DNA from: RBG-16-57-9 sp964529745
Lineage (GTDB): Archaea > Thermoproteota > Bathyarchaeia > TCS64
Reading direction: 5' to 3'
Length of the DNA stretch: 13,547 nucleotides
Assembly: GCA_964529745.1 (NCBI GenBank)
Contig: CAZGZR010000067.1
Location: 1 to 13,547, forward strand
Within the stretch, counting starts at the first letter, position 1. Every line of letters begins with the position of its first letter. Below, piece after piece: positions 1 to 7,226 of this stretch. The notes below the pieces were generated by a model. That model was not told where the DNA came from, made no database searches, and worked only from the letters and a program-made list of their open reading frames with translations. Both the position numbers and the translations under genes were made by a program.

Positions 1-905
1 ATCTTGCTGACGTCCTCGAGGCCGTCAGGCGTGGAGCCGATGCCGTCGATGTCGCTTCCCAGCCCCACGTAGTGGGGGCCCACGAGGTCGTCTATGTGGT
101 CCACATGGTCCACCAGCTTCTCCACCGTCGCCTTCTCCTTGTCCACGAATGCGGGGGCGAAGTTCATCCCCATGACGCCGCCGTGTTCGGCCAGAGCCCG
201 TATCATGTCGTCGGTGAGGTTCCTGGGGTGGTCGCAGACCGCCCTGCAGTTGCTGTGGCTCGCTATGAATGGCCCCTTCATCACGTCGGCGACATCCCAG
301 AACACCGAATCGGCCAGGTGGGAGACGTCGAAAATCATGCCCAGCCTCTCCATCTCCCCCAACGCCTGCACCCCCAGCTCCGGTAGCTTGCTCTCGGCCT
401 TCCTGGCGTTTAGGCCGTCCGCGAAGGGCGTCCTGTAGTTCCACGCGAAGCTCAGCATCCTGAAGCCTAGCCTGTAGAATACCCTTAGCAGCGCTATCTC
501 GCCCATGAGGGGCTCCGCCCCCTCCATGGAAAGCATCCCGCAGGCGAGCCCTTTCTTCTTCGCCTCGACTATCTCGTCGTGGCTGGTCACCGCGACGATC
601 CCGTCGTTGGCCTCTATCTCCGAGTAGAATTTGTCCACCATCTGGAGGGCCACGAGGGCAGCCTCAGGCACGAAGGCGCGTCTCCCCGTGTAGACCGCGA
701 ACGTCTGGCATGTTACGCCGCCCTCTATCATCCGGGGCAGATCTATATGCCCCGTGTCCGCCTTCTCCCCGAGGCTGCGGGCGGGCGGCATCCCGTAGGG
801 CTGCCTCAGGAACTTCATTAACGTGTCGCAGTGGGAGTCCACCACGACGGCCTCCCTGTGGAGCCTCATGGCTCTCTCCTCTTGCTTTTTCGATAACTCG
901 ATCAT
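1..905 (-). CDS. Membrane dipeptidase-type metallopeptidase (peptidase M19), C-terminus cut by window edge
   Basis: Zinc-dependent dipeptidase of the M19 (renal dipeptidase) family, which hydrolyses dipeptides, including those with D-residues. About 301 residues are present and the frame runs off the window, so only the C-terminal part is missing. The five binuclear-zinc ligands can be placed by spacing: H25 and D27 in VDSHCD, E128 in SMEGAE, H196 in FDVSHL and H217 in ASHSN, with H196 and H217 21 residues apart as in human DPEP1. The DPEP1 substrate histidine (27 residues after the Glu) is W155 here, a change I recall from many prokaryotic homologues. The partial end reads GLGSDIDG...GLEDVSK, the conserved late motif. 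I see no signal peptide, so a cytoplasmic enzyme is likely. The start is ATG at 905, since a stop lies in frame upstream. An ATG at 869 with GAGGAG just before it is an alternative. The gene is divergent from the SMC operon. Confidence 0.93.
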   Translation of the reverse strand, partial: MIELSKKQEERAMRLHREAVVVDSHCDTLMKFLRQPYGMPPARSLGEKADTGHIDLPRMIEGGVTCQTFAVYTGRRAFVPEAALVALQMVDKFYSEIEANDGIVAVTSHDEIVEAKKKGLACGMLSMEGAEPLMGEIALLRVFYRLGFRMLSFAWNYRTPFADGLNARKAESKLPELGVQALGEMERLGMIFDVSHLADSVFWDVADVMKGPFIASHSNCRAVCDHPRNLTDDMIRALAEHGGVMGMNFAPAFVDKEKATVEKLVDHVDHIDDLVGPHYVGLGSDIDGIGSTPDGLEDVSK

Positions 906-933
906 GATTATCGCTTGTGTATAGCTCTACAGG

Positions 934-940
934 CATTATA
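934..940 (-). promoter_or_regulatory. Possible TATA element for the M19 peptidase gene
   Basis: On the minus strand the bases read TATAATG, about 32 bases upstream of the ATG at 905, which would give a nearly leaderless message. The match is modest and there is no other support. Confidence 0.3.
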
Positions 941-976
941 CACTTTCCCTGGGGTGGTACAGGATTTTAGTCAAAC

Positions 977-984
977 TTTAAAAA
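977..984 (+). promoter_or_regulatory. TATA box of the SMC-kleisin-KITE operon
   Basis: The sequence TTTAAAAA lies about 42 bases before the SMC start. With the usual archaeal TATA-to-start distance of about 26 bases, transcription would begin near 1006. That leaves a short leader containing GAGG at 1012-1015, seven bases before ATG 1023. This is the only promoter-like site I see for the three overlapping genes. Confidence 0.5.
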
Positions 985-1022
985 CGAGGCGTGGCTGAGG
1001 TATTAGAGTTCGAGGCCCATAG

Positions 1023-3083
1023 ATGCTCATCCGCGAGGTAATCCTAGAGAACTTCATGTCCTACGAGTACGCCCGCATACCCCTCAGGCAAGGCGTCAAC
1101 GTGGTCTGTGGGCCCAACGGCTCAGGCAAATCCAGCCTGCTCCTCGGGATATGCGTCGCCCTCGGGGACACCTATACGGAGCGCTCCAAGAGGCTCAGCG
1201 ACCTAATCCGGTGGGGTGCCGAGTCGGCCAGGGTGACGCTGATCCTGGACAACGGCGTTAAGGAGGGCGGGTACAGGCCCGTACCCCAGTTCAACATGGA
1301 CGAGATCACGCTGACGAGGACGCTGCGGAGGGACGGGAAGTATGGGTTCAGGCTCAACCAGCGGAACGTCTCCAAGGCCGAGGTCGTTGACCTGCTCAGG
1401 AGCTTCGGGTTCGACCCCAACAACATGCTCATAATCATGCACCAGGCGATGCCCACCAGGTTCGCCAACATCAGCCCCCATGAACGCCTCACGATCCTGG
1501 AGGAGGCTGTGGGCTACGACAGCTTTAGGCGTGACATCGTGGAGGCCAAGTCCAAGCTCAGCGGCATCCTCAGCGAGGAGGAGAGCCTCAACCAGCTGCT
1601 GAACCAGGCCCGGGAGACCCTAGCTTACTGGAGGGAGCAGAACGAGAGGCTCCAGGAGAAGAGGCATCTCCAGAAGCGCCAGACGTTCCTGCAGCAGGAG
1701 ATGGCTTGGAGCCGTGTGCTCACGCTGGAGGAGGCGGTGAAGCGGCTCCGGGACGAGCTGGCGGAGACCGAGAGAGACCTCTCCTCGGCGGATGAGGAGA
1801 TGGAGAGGAACACCCAGCGGATAGTGGACGCCGAGTCCCTGCTCGCCTCCATGAGGAGCCAGTGGAACGCCCTCATCGAGAAACGCATCGACAGCGAGCG
1901 CGTCGTCGGTATGAGCGAGCACGGCATAAACGCTTCCAAGGATCAGCTCACCCAGGTCGAGCGCATAATCCAGAGCTCCAAGGAGCAGAGGCGGCGCTTC
2001 GAGTCCGCCATAAAGACGCTGCTCGACAAGGCCCAGAGCGGCCCCACCACCCTCGACGACTACTTCAGCCTCTTCACCGAGATCGAGGAGACCCAGACCG
2101 AGACCTACGACAACCTGAGCAGCGAGTTCCTGGAGCAGAGGAACACGCTTCAGGCGGAATTAGAGTCCTACACGGGGCGGCTCACCGAGGCGGAGCAGGA
2201 GGCCGGCAGGCTCGCCCTAGAGATGGAGGCGGTCAGGAAGAGGATCGACGACACCAACGACGAGTACATCGAGGGCCGGATACAGCTGGCGCTCCTCAGG
2301 GACCGTCGCGGAAGGCTCAGGCGGAGGGTGGAGCAGGTGAAGGCCGAGATCGACCGCACGGGCCGGGACCTCAGGGACGCCGAGGCCGAGGCCCTCATCC
2401 GGGGCCAGAGGATAGAGACAGGTCGAACAGGCGAGGAGATACTCAACGAGATAAGGCGCACCCAGGGCATCCTCATGGGCATGGCTAACGTCCCCGAGGA
2501 GGCCGAGGACATGTACGAGAGCTACAACGACACCTTCAAAGAGATCCAGGGCCGCATCGAGGAGGTCAAGGAGAGCCGCCGCCAGGTGCTGGAGGAGATC
2601 GAGGAACGCAACAAGAAGTGGCGGGACGTCACCGAGACGCTGCTGGACGAGGTGAACGTCCGGTACAAGAGGCTCCTAGCGAAGCTCCAAGCCGTCGGCG
2701 AAACGAGACTGATCAACAGCCACGACATCGAGGACGCCGGCTTGGAGATATACGTGGGCTTCAAGGGCGCCGCCCCGCAGAGGCTGGACCCGTACACCCA
2801 CAGCGGCGGCGAGCGCAGCAGCAGCGTCATGGCGTTCCTCCTGGCGCTGCAGCAGAACGTCCTCAGCCCCTTCAGGGCAGTGGACGAGTTCGACCTACAC
2901 ATGGACCCCCAGAACAAGGAGGCCGTAAGCGAGTTCATAGTCTCCACCATGGAAGGCACCGACGACCAGTACATGGCCATCACGCCTAGCCAGGTGACCT
3001 TCAGGGGCCAGGACGTCCACATAATCATGGTCCACAAGACGGACGACGTCTCGGTGCCCACGCTCGTGGAGGACAAGCCATGA
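1023..3083 (+). CDS. Short SMC-family ATPase with Smc5/Smc6-like head motifs
   Basis: ATP-driven chromosome-organising (SMC) ATPase. The 686 residues form a complete head split by two coiled-coil arms. Walker A is GPNGSGKS (30-37), preceded by ENFMSY. The Q-loop glutamine is Q141 in MHQAMPTRF. The signature is THSGGERS (592-599) and Walker B is PFRAVDEFDLHMD (616-628), followed by ITPSQV. Canonical SMC proteins usually have LSGGEK and DEVDAALD. SGGERS, the FR-x-(V/L)-DE-F-D-x-x-MD form and the late TP motif are what I recall from Smc5 and Smc6. The protein is about 60% of normal SMC length. Coiled coil spans roughly 165-335 and 373-545, with only a short break at about 337-372 (SGPTTLDDYF) where a ~150-residue hinge would be expected. 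Its TGA stop overlaps the kleisin ATG by four bases. Rad50, RecN or RecF are less likely because of the Walker B and signature types and the kleisin neighbour. Confidence 0.9.
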   Translation: MLIREVILENFMSYEYARIPLRQGVNVVCGPNGSGKSSLLLGICVALGDTYTERSKRLSDLIRWGAESARVTLILDNGVKEGGYRPVPQFNMDEITLTRTLRRDGKYGFRLNQRNVSKAEVVDLLRSFGFDPNNMLIIMHQAMPTRFANISPHERLTILEEAVGYDSFRRDIVEAKSKLSGILSEEESLNQLLNQARETLAYWREQNERLQEKRHLQKRQTFLQQEMAWSRVLTLEEAVKRLRDELAETERDLSSADEEMERNTQRIVDAESLLASMRSQWNALIEKRIDSERVVGMSEHGINASKDQLTQVERIIQSSKEQRRRFESAIKTLLDKAQSGPTTLDDYFSLFTEIEETQTETYDNLSSEFLEQRNTLQAELESYTGRLTEAEQEAGRLALEMEAVRKRIDDTNDEYIEGRIQLALLRDRRGRLRRRVEQVKAEIDRTGRDLRDAEAEALIRGQRIETGRTGEEILNEIRRTQGILMGMANVPEEAEDMYESYNDTFKEIQGRIEEVKESRRQVLEEIEERNKKWRDVTETLLDEVNVRYKRLLAKLQAVGETRLINSHDIEDAGLEIYVGFKGAAPQRLDPYTHSGGERSSSVMAFLLALQQNVLSPFRAVDEFDLHMDPQNKEAVSEFIVSTMEGTDDQYMAITPSQVTFRGQDVHIIMVHKTDDVSVPTLVEDKP

Positions 3084-3856
3084 GCAGCGAGCTGGAGAGC
3101 GTCATAAGCCTCTGCAGGATGGTGCAGAGCGGCAAGATAGAGCCCTTCGACATCGACTTCGACTACGTCATGGGCGTCATCAGGAAGCACTACCCGGCCA
3201 TCAAGAACGTCAAGGATTTCTGCCTGGACGCCGAGGCCCTCAAGGAGCTCAGCAACGTCCTAGAGCGCCAGAACAAGTGGATAGAGCACAAGAGCAGCAC
3301 CCTCTACAAGGACCCGTTCATGCTGAGCCAGAGCCTCATGAGGATGGACATAGGCGCCGTCGCGGACGCCTTCCTCAAGAGCTGGCACCCCATCGTGGAG
3401 ATGGATCAGATAAGCGCCAGGACCCTGGCCGAGAGCCTCAGCTACTGGGGCGACCTCATACCGCTGGACGAGCGGTGGCAGATGGAGGAGGTGGCGGAGA
3501 GGGAGACGGGCACCGCGACCATGCAGGAGGCCCAAGACCGGGGGCTCATACTCACCGAGGGGTTCGCCCAGCTGCTGGAGGGGTTCTGGCGCGAGCTCGG
3601 GGAGAAAGTCGGAGTGGGCGGCGCCATCGACTACTGGGACTGGATAGGCGCTGACACGTACAGGGACACCGTGTACCGGGCGTACATGACCGTCTTCATG
3701 GTGAGCTACGGCTACGCCAGCGTCAGCCACGACAGGCTCACCCTGGAGACCGTTATCGTCCACAACCCGGAGCCCAGCCTGGACCCCGAGAAGCCCAAGG
3801 TGAGCCTACCCATGATGGTGGACTACGAGGAGTGGAGGCAGTGGCGGCAAAACTGA
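3080..3856 (+). CDS. ScpA-like kleisin subunit of the SMC complex
   Basis: Kleisins bridge the two SMC heads; the N-terminal part binds the SMC neck and a C-terminal winged helix binds the other head's cap. The first 80 of 258 residues follow the ScpA pattern closely: a leading helix, then SGKIEPFDIDF (17-27, compare GKIDxxDIDI in ScpA), then a helical stretch ending in the KS pair K71-S72 of HKSSTLY (compare LKSRMLL in ScpA). The middle is helical and acidic. The end, about residues 190-226, has a winged-helix-like pattern (YRAYMTVFMVSYGYASVSHDRLTLETVIV) resembling the FLALLEL...GKV region of kleisins. These comparisons are from memory of the family. ATG overlaps the SMC stop by four bases, and a 25-base overlap with the next gene indicates coupled translation and fixed stoichiometry. 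An Nse4-type kleisin is the functional equivalent in Smc5/6. Confidence 0.78.
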   Translation: MSSELESVISLCRMVQSGKIEPFDIDFDYVMGVIRKHYPAIKNVKDFCLDAEALKELSNVLERQNKWIEHKSSTLYKDPFMLSQSLMRMDIGAVADAFLKSWHPIVEMDQISARTLAESLSYWGDLIPLDERWQMEEVAERETGTATMQEAQDRGLILTEGFAQLLEGFWRELGEKVGVGGAIDYWDWIGADTYRDTVYRAYMTVFMVSYGYASVSHDRLTLETVIVHNPEPSLDPEKPKVSLPMMVDYEEWRQWRQN

Positions 3857-4425
3857 CCAAGGCCGAGAGGGCGTACGCCCGCAAGGCGAAGGACGCGGTC
3901 CAGTTACTCTTCTTCAAGCACCACAGGCTCCCCGGCGTCAGGGGCTGGGAGCTGCGGAAGGAGCTGGGAAGCGACTGGATGAACGTCCTTGACGTGCTTG
4001 ACAAGCAGCTGAAGCCCCTGGACCTCCAGGTGACAAGGGCTTTCGACGAGCCCGACATAGTCGAACCCACCAGCGCCCAGCTGCAGGACGCCCGCTACTA
4101 TGTGACCCTGAGGGGGACGGTTGACCAGAAGGCGGCCAAGACCATCGGCTGGCGTATAGACGACATCGCCGGCCTCGCCGTCTCGGTGGCGTACCTCATC
4201 TCCAAGCAGGGGAAGGCGCCAAGGGCCGACGTGGAGAGGGTGCTTGAGGAGAAGCTACCGGGGTGGAGGGTGAAGCTCAACGTGGACAGGTACATACAGC
4301 AGGGTTACCTCGGCGAGGACGAGCAGGGGGTCATGTACCTGGACTGGCGGAGCCGGGCCGAGATCGACACCAAGAAGCTTGTGGACCTCGTCGTCGGGTT
4401 CGGGAAGAAAGACAGGGAATCCTAG
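3832..4425 (+). CDS. Tandem winged-helix KITE subunit, Nse3/MAGE-like
   Basis: KITE proteins (ScpB in bacteria and archaea, Nse1 and Nse3 in Smc5/6) dimerise and bind the kleisin linker. This 197-residue protein has two winged-helix-like halves. The first (about 10-100) includes ELRKELGSDWMNVLDVLDKQL and a strand ARYYVTLRGT, in the order of the MAGE WH-A unit (FPEI...FGLEL...YVLVN). The second (about 105-178) reads IAGLAVSVAYLISKQGKAP, then YIQQGYL (154-160) and YLDWRSRAE (W172-E177), matching in order the MAGE WH-B landmarks LxxVxxxIxxxGxxAP, VxxxYL and FLWGPRAxxE. ScpB is the alternative, but I do not see its second-domain TRAEIxxIRGV motif. The start is uncertain: GTG 3832 or GTG 3841, both inside the kleisin 3' end with poorly spaced GAGG or GGAGG sequences. 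The function is inferred from fold-like motifs and operon position. Confidence 0.68.
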   Translation: MEAVAAKLTKAERAYARKAKDAVQLLFFKHHRLPGVRGWELRKELGSDWMNVLDVLDKQLKPLDLQVTRAFDEPDIVEPTSAQLQDARYYVTLRGTVDQKAAKTIGWRIDDIAGLAVSVAYLISKQGKAPRADVERVLEEKLPGWRVKLNVDRYIQQGYLGEDEQGVMYLDWRSRAEIDTKKLVDLVVGFGKKDRES

Positions 4426-4464
4426 CCATAGGAATCAACAATCCCTCTTCCTGCATCACGTTCT

Positions 4465-4746
4465 TCATTCAATGTGTCTGTCGATGTAGTCGAATATCTC
4501 GTCCAGCCTCCTGTGGTCCGCGTATATGGTGTTTCTGGCAGTTCTGACTAGCAGCCCCTTTCTAGCCAGATCCTCGATGCATTTGGTGACTTTCTTACCG
4601 TCTTTCTTGATCTTGTTCTGAATCCAGCCCCTCATCCGGTCCAAGGGAATGTGATATGAGCCGAACGCCCCGGCGTTCACCAGACGGTTGAGTATGTCCG
4701 CCTTGATCTGTTCGTCTGTTAGATCCAGCCTCACCAAATAGTTCAC
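4465..4746 (-). CDS. Small winged-helix DNA-binding protein
   Basis: This is a 93-residue protein with an archaeal winged-helix pattern: LTDEQIKADILNRLVNAG as helix 1, then GWIQNKIKKDGKKVTKCIEDLARKG as the recognition region, and a wing GLLVRTARNTIYADHRRLDEI. Proteins of this shape are common in archaea as small DNA-binding regulators of unknown target. The start is GTG at 4746, because TAG lies two codons upstream. It is transcribed divergently from the regulator at 4797, with one TATA element between them. It converges on the KITE gene, with a 39-base gap that holds no clear terminator. Its base composition is slightly AT-richer than the SMC operon. The specific role is unknown. Confidence 0.72.
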   Translation of the reverse strand: MNYLVRLDLTDEQIKADILNRLVNAGAFGSYHIPLDRMRGWIQNKIKKDGKKVTKCIEDLARKGLLVRTARNTIYADHRRLDEIFDYIDRHIE

Positions 4747-4769
4747 AAACTAAACCGTTTTGGGTAAAC

Positions 4770-4778
4770 CATTTATAC
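4770..4778. promoter_or_regulatory. Shared TATA element between two divergent regulators
   Basis: ATTTATAC reads as a TATA box in both directions. Its centre is about 23 bases from the GTG at 4797 (+) and about 28 bases from the GTG at 4746 (-). Both transcripts would be leaderless or nearly so. No Shine-Dalgarno-like sequence precedes either start, which fits. Confidence 0.55.
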
Positions 4779-4796
4779 TTTGCTTGGTATGTATCG

Positions 4797-5171
4797 GTGG
4801 AGCCTAGGCCCTTGTACCGAGAAGACAGAGAATCCGTGATCCTGACCCTGTTCGGGCAAAGCCCCCAGACCCGGATACTTGACCTATTCATGGACAACCC
4901 CCTGTTCGAGTTCACGAAGAACGAGATCATAGAGGCCCTGGGCATGGCTAAGACCACCCTGTACAGTACCCTCCCCGGGTTCGAGGAAGCCGGAGTGATA
5001 GTGGAGACCAGGAAGATCGGTAAAGCCTCCCTTTACCGCCTCAACGAGGACTCCCCGGTGGTCCAAGACCTCAAGGGACTGATAAGAAGATACGCTAAGA
5101 CCATGGCGTATAGCGAAGCGGCGAACGACTCGCTCGTCGAGGAAGAGAAGCTCAAGGCACCGATAGCCTGA
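4797..5171 (+). CDS. Winged-helix transcriptional regulator (archaeal MarR/TrmB-like HTH)
   Basis: This is a 124-residue DNA-binding protein. The core is FGQSPQTRILDLFMDNP (helix 1), FTKNEIIEALGMAKTTLYSTLPGFEEAGVI (helix-turn-helix with recognition helix TTLYSTLPGF) and the wing VETRKIGKASLYRLNEDSP, all within residues 19-88. This arrangement is a familiar archaeal single-domain winged-helix family in which the RKIGKAxLYxLN wing is strongly conserved. No effector-binding domain follows; the tail is short and charged. The start is GTG at 4797, about 23 bases from the shared TATA box, so leaderless. It converges on the small gene at 5233. It may control the divergent HTH gene or the glycosyltransferase operon, but nothing in the sequence decides this. 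Confidence 0.82.
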   Translation: MEPRPLYREDRESVILTLFGQSPQTRILDLFMDNPLFEFTKNEIIEALGMAKTTLYSTLPGFEEAGVIVETRKIGKASLYRLNEDSPVVQDLKGLIRRYAKTMAYSEAANDSLVEEEKLKAPIA

Positions 5172-5232
5172 TCTCTGAATACCTCATACAAGGTGTAAGC
5201 TTCTTCGTAGAAATAGGGAAAGACCATGGAGC

Positions 5233-5580
5233 CTAGTCCTTCTCGCCTCCCTCTATAGACGCGACCTCAACGAGCTCGGGCTTGGCCACCGTTATCACCT
5301 GCAACAGCCGCCTCTCGTCGCCCTCCAAGAAGTAGGACTCCAAGGCATCCTTCTGCACATTCACGCGCTCGTACCCGTGGAGCCGCAGTATTATCTGGGC
5401 CTTCTCCAGCTGCCTCTGCAGCACGTCCTCCACCACCGCGACCCATGGGCTGATCCTCCACGAGGACTCCGCCTCGAACAGGTTCAGCTCGGTCGGGAAC
5501 GCGTTCAGGTTCAGCATCTGGTCCCCCATGGTCGTGAATACGTACAGGTTCCCGTCCTCCACCGTGAAATGCTTACCCAA
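5233..5580 (-). CDS. Unknown small protein coupled to the GT2 glycosyltransferase
   Basis: I do not recognise this 115-residue protein. It has no membrane segment or signal peptide. The first half looks beta-rich (GNLYVFTTMGDQMLNLNAF) and the second has a helix-strand pattern (VVEDVLQRQLEKAQIILRLHGYERVNVQ), followed by an acidic tail. It starts at TTG 5580 inside the 3' end of the glycosyltransferase gene (8-base overlap), and GGAGGTG lies seven bases before that TTG, which supports the unusual start. Translational coupling suggests a partner or regulator of the membrane glycosyltransferase, comparable in position to small accessory subunits of other polysaccharide synthases. That is an inference from position only. 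Confidence 0.7.
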   Translation of the reverse strand: MGKHFTVEDGNLYVFTTMGDQMLNLNAFPTELNLFEAESSWRISPWVAVVEDVLQRQLEKAQIILRLHGYERVNVQKDALESYFLEGDERRLLQVITVAKPELVEVASIEGGEKD

Positions 5581-7099
5581 CCTTCAACACCTCCAACAAA
5601 CCGTTAAGTACCCAGAACAGAAGGGACTTCAAGGCCAGCAGCCTGTCCATGAACGGCAACATGATCAGGACTACACAAGCCGCGGATAGCAGCCTGCGCA
5701 CCGGCACCTTGACGAGGAAAGCCACCTTTTCCGTGGGGCTATTCTCCCTGGATTCCCCCCGGAGGCTCCTGAGCCACCGCATCAGGGACCTGAACTTGAC
5801 GCCTATCACGGAGTCCGTGATGTTCCCCGTCTTCAGGGTCCTTATCCACGTCCCCTCCTCGCCTTCGAACAAACCCTTTAGCGCCGCGTACGCCTGGTAG
5901 GGCGTCACCAGGTAGCTGAGGGCGATGAACGAGAAGACGCCACCATAGTCCTCGACGAGGTCACCCTCCATGAAGACGCCCGCCAGCCCCATCAACGGGA
6001 TGGCGAGGAAGTTGCTCACCACGAGTCCCCAGCCCAGGACCGGCGTCCAGAACGGCGGCCGGACCCGCGTCGCCTCCGACACCATCCAGCAGACGGTGCC
6101 CACGAGGAAGAACACGGACTGGAGGTAGTAGGGGCTGAAGTATAGGAACTCCAGCTTCTCGCTCAGCGTCAGGTTTCCCGACCTGATGACCCTCCAGAAG
6201 TATCTGCGGACGGCGTATGTGTGGCCCTCAGCCCACCTCATCCTCTGCCGCACCAACCGCTTCATCGTGTTGGGTATCTCCGCGGGGGCCTGTATTAGCG
6301 GCGTGTAGACCACCCTGTAGCCCTCCAAGTAGAGCCTGATGGTGAGCTCCCAGTCCTCGGTTATGCTGGTGGTCCAACCCAGCAGCCTGAGAAGCTCCGC
6401 CCTGAGCATGAACACGCTGCCGCTGATCATCTTCATTGCGCCCACGGCCTCCTCGGCGACGCGCTCCACCATGTAGCTGCCGCTGAACTCGGCACGTACG
6501 CCTTTGGTGAGCCAGTTCTCGTTCTTGTTAAGGTGGTGCAGCTGGTACCCCTGGACGGCGGCGACGGGCTTCCCCTCTTCCCGCCTTGACTCGAACTCCG
6601 AGAGGAACCTCCTGAGTATGTCAGGCGGCGGAACGAAGTCGGCGTCAAACACAACGACATACTCGGTGTCCGGGTGCATATACCGGAGCGCCTTCTGGAG
6701 GGCGCCGCCCTTGAAGCCGGTCCGGTCCTTCCTGTGGACGAACTTGATGATGGGCCGTGTGACCCTCCAGCCGGGGTCCCGCAGAAGCCTGACGGTGCCG
6801 TCCCGGGAGTCGTCGGCCACCAGCACCTCGTAGTTCTGGTAGTCGAGGTCGATGCACGCGTCGATTATCCTCCTGGCCACGTTCACCTCGTTGTAGAAGG
6901 GCAGGTGGATGGAAACGAAGGGCTCCTGCGTCACGTAGTACTGTTCCTCTTGCTCTTCGCCTCCTTTGGCGTCGTTGAGGAGCCTAAGGGCTATGAGCGT
7001 TGAAGCGTAGTATTTGAGGGCGTATACGAAGTATATTCCCCCGAAAACCAGCGCTATGTACGACGCGCCCGCTCCGACGGAGAGCTTCACCCCCTTCAC
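5573..7099 (-). CDS. Membrane-bound processive family 2 glycosyltransferase (cellulose synthase-like)
   Basis: Polymerising GT2 enzyme that transfers sugars from nucleotide-sugar donors and probably threads the polysaccharide through its own membrane domain. The catalytic landmarks are in the expected order in the 508 residues: DDS at 96-98 (nucleotide), DAD at 152-154 (metal and donor), TED at 247-249 (catalytic base), and QRMRW at 285-289 (the QxxRW acceptor and product site of processive enzymes). Membrane segments are visible near 13-40 and then about 320-342, 352-377, 386-410 and 470-505, the BcsA and hyaluronan-synthase layout. The GTWIRTLKTGN loop (416-426) is typical of this subgroup. 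The likely job is an exopolysaccharide or cell-surface glycan; the donor sugar cannot be told. The start is GTG 7099. GTG 7090 is an alternative, with GGTGA five bases upstream. It heads a two-gene operon. Confidence 0.93.
   Translation of the reverse strand: MKGVKLSVGAGASYIALVFGGIYFVYALKYYASTLIALRLLNDAKGGEEQEEQYYVTQEPFVSIHLPFYNEVNVARRIIDACIDLDYQNYEVLVADDSRDGTVRLLRDPGWRVTRPIIKFVHRKDRTGFKGGALQKALRYMHPDTEYVVVFDADFVPPPDILRRFLSEFESRREEGKPVAAVQGYQLHHLNKNENWLTKGVRAEFSGSYMVERVAEEAVGAMKMISGSVFMLRAELLRLLGWTTSITEDWELTIRLYLEGYRVVYTPLIQAPAEIPNTMKRLVRQRMRWAEGHTYAVRRYFWRVIRSGNLTLSEKLEFLYFSPYYLQSVFFLVGTVCWMVSEATRVRPPFWTPVLGWGLVVSNFLAIPLMGLAGVFMEGDLVEDYGGVFSFIALSYLVTPYQAYAALKGLFEGEEGTWIRTLKTGNITDSVIGVKFRSLMRWLRSLRGESRENSPTEKVAFLVKVPVRRLLSAACVVLIMLPFMDRLLALKSLLFWVLNGLLEVLKVG
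5588..5594 (-). promoter_or_regulatory. Ribosome binding site deciding the TTG start at 5580
   Basis: The minus strand reads GGAGGTG, a near-perfect match to the archaeal anti-Shine-Dalgarno complement, seven bases upstream of TTG 5580. It lies within the end of the glycosyltransferase reading frame. Confidence 0.65.
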
Positions 7100-7169
7100 C
7101 TTTCCGCTCTGGGCTACCGGGGCACATCACCTTTCAATATTCGTTGAAAGATGGTTCATAGTTGCTTTC

Positions 7170-7178
7170 TTTATATAA
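7170..7178 (-). promoter_or_regulatory. Strong TATA region upstream of the glycosyltransferase
   Basis: The palindromic TTTATATAA sits in an A/T run at about 7168-7188. Read leftward it would start transcription near 7147, leaving a leader of about 48 bases before GTG 7099. Because it is symmetrical it could also fire rightward, but no gene lies there for more than 300 bases. Confidence 0.5.
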
Positions 7179-7226
7179 AAATATATCTAACATTCTCTAC
7201 GCGTCCGAGAACGTCACCCAACCGCG

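Noticed and set aside
1862..2488. 208-codon frame overlapping the SMC gene in another frame, and similar long frames elsewhere
   Set aside because: These are shadows of GC-rich genes; their translations are dominated by Arg, Gly, His and Pro with no domain pattern.
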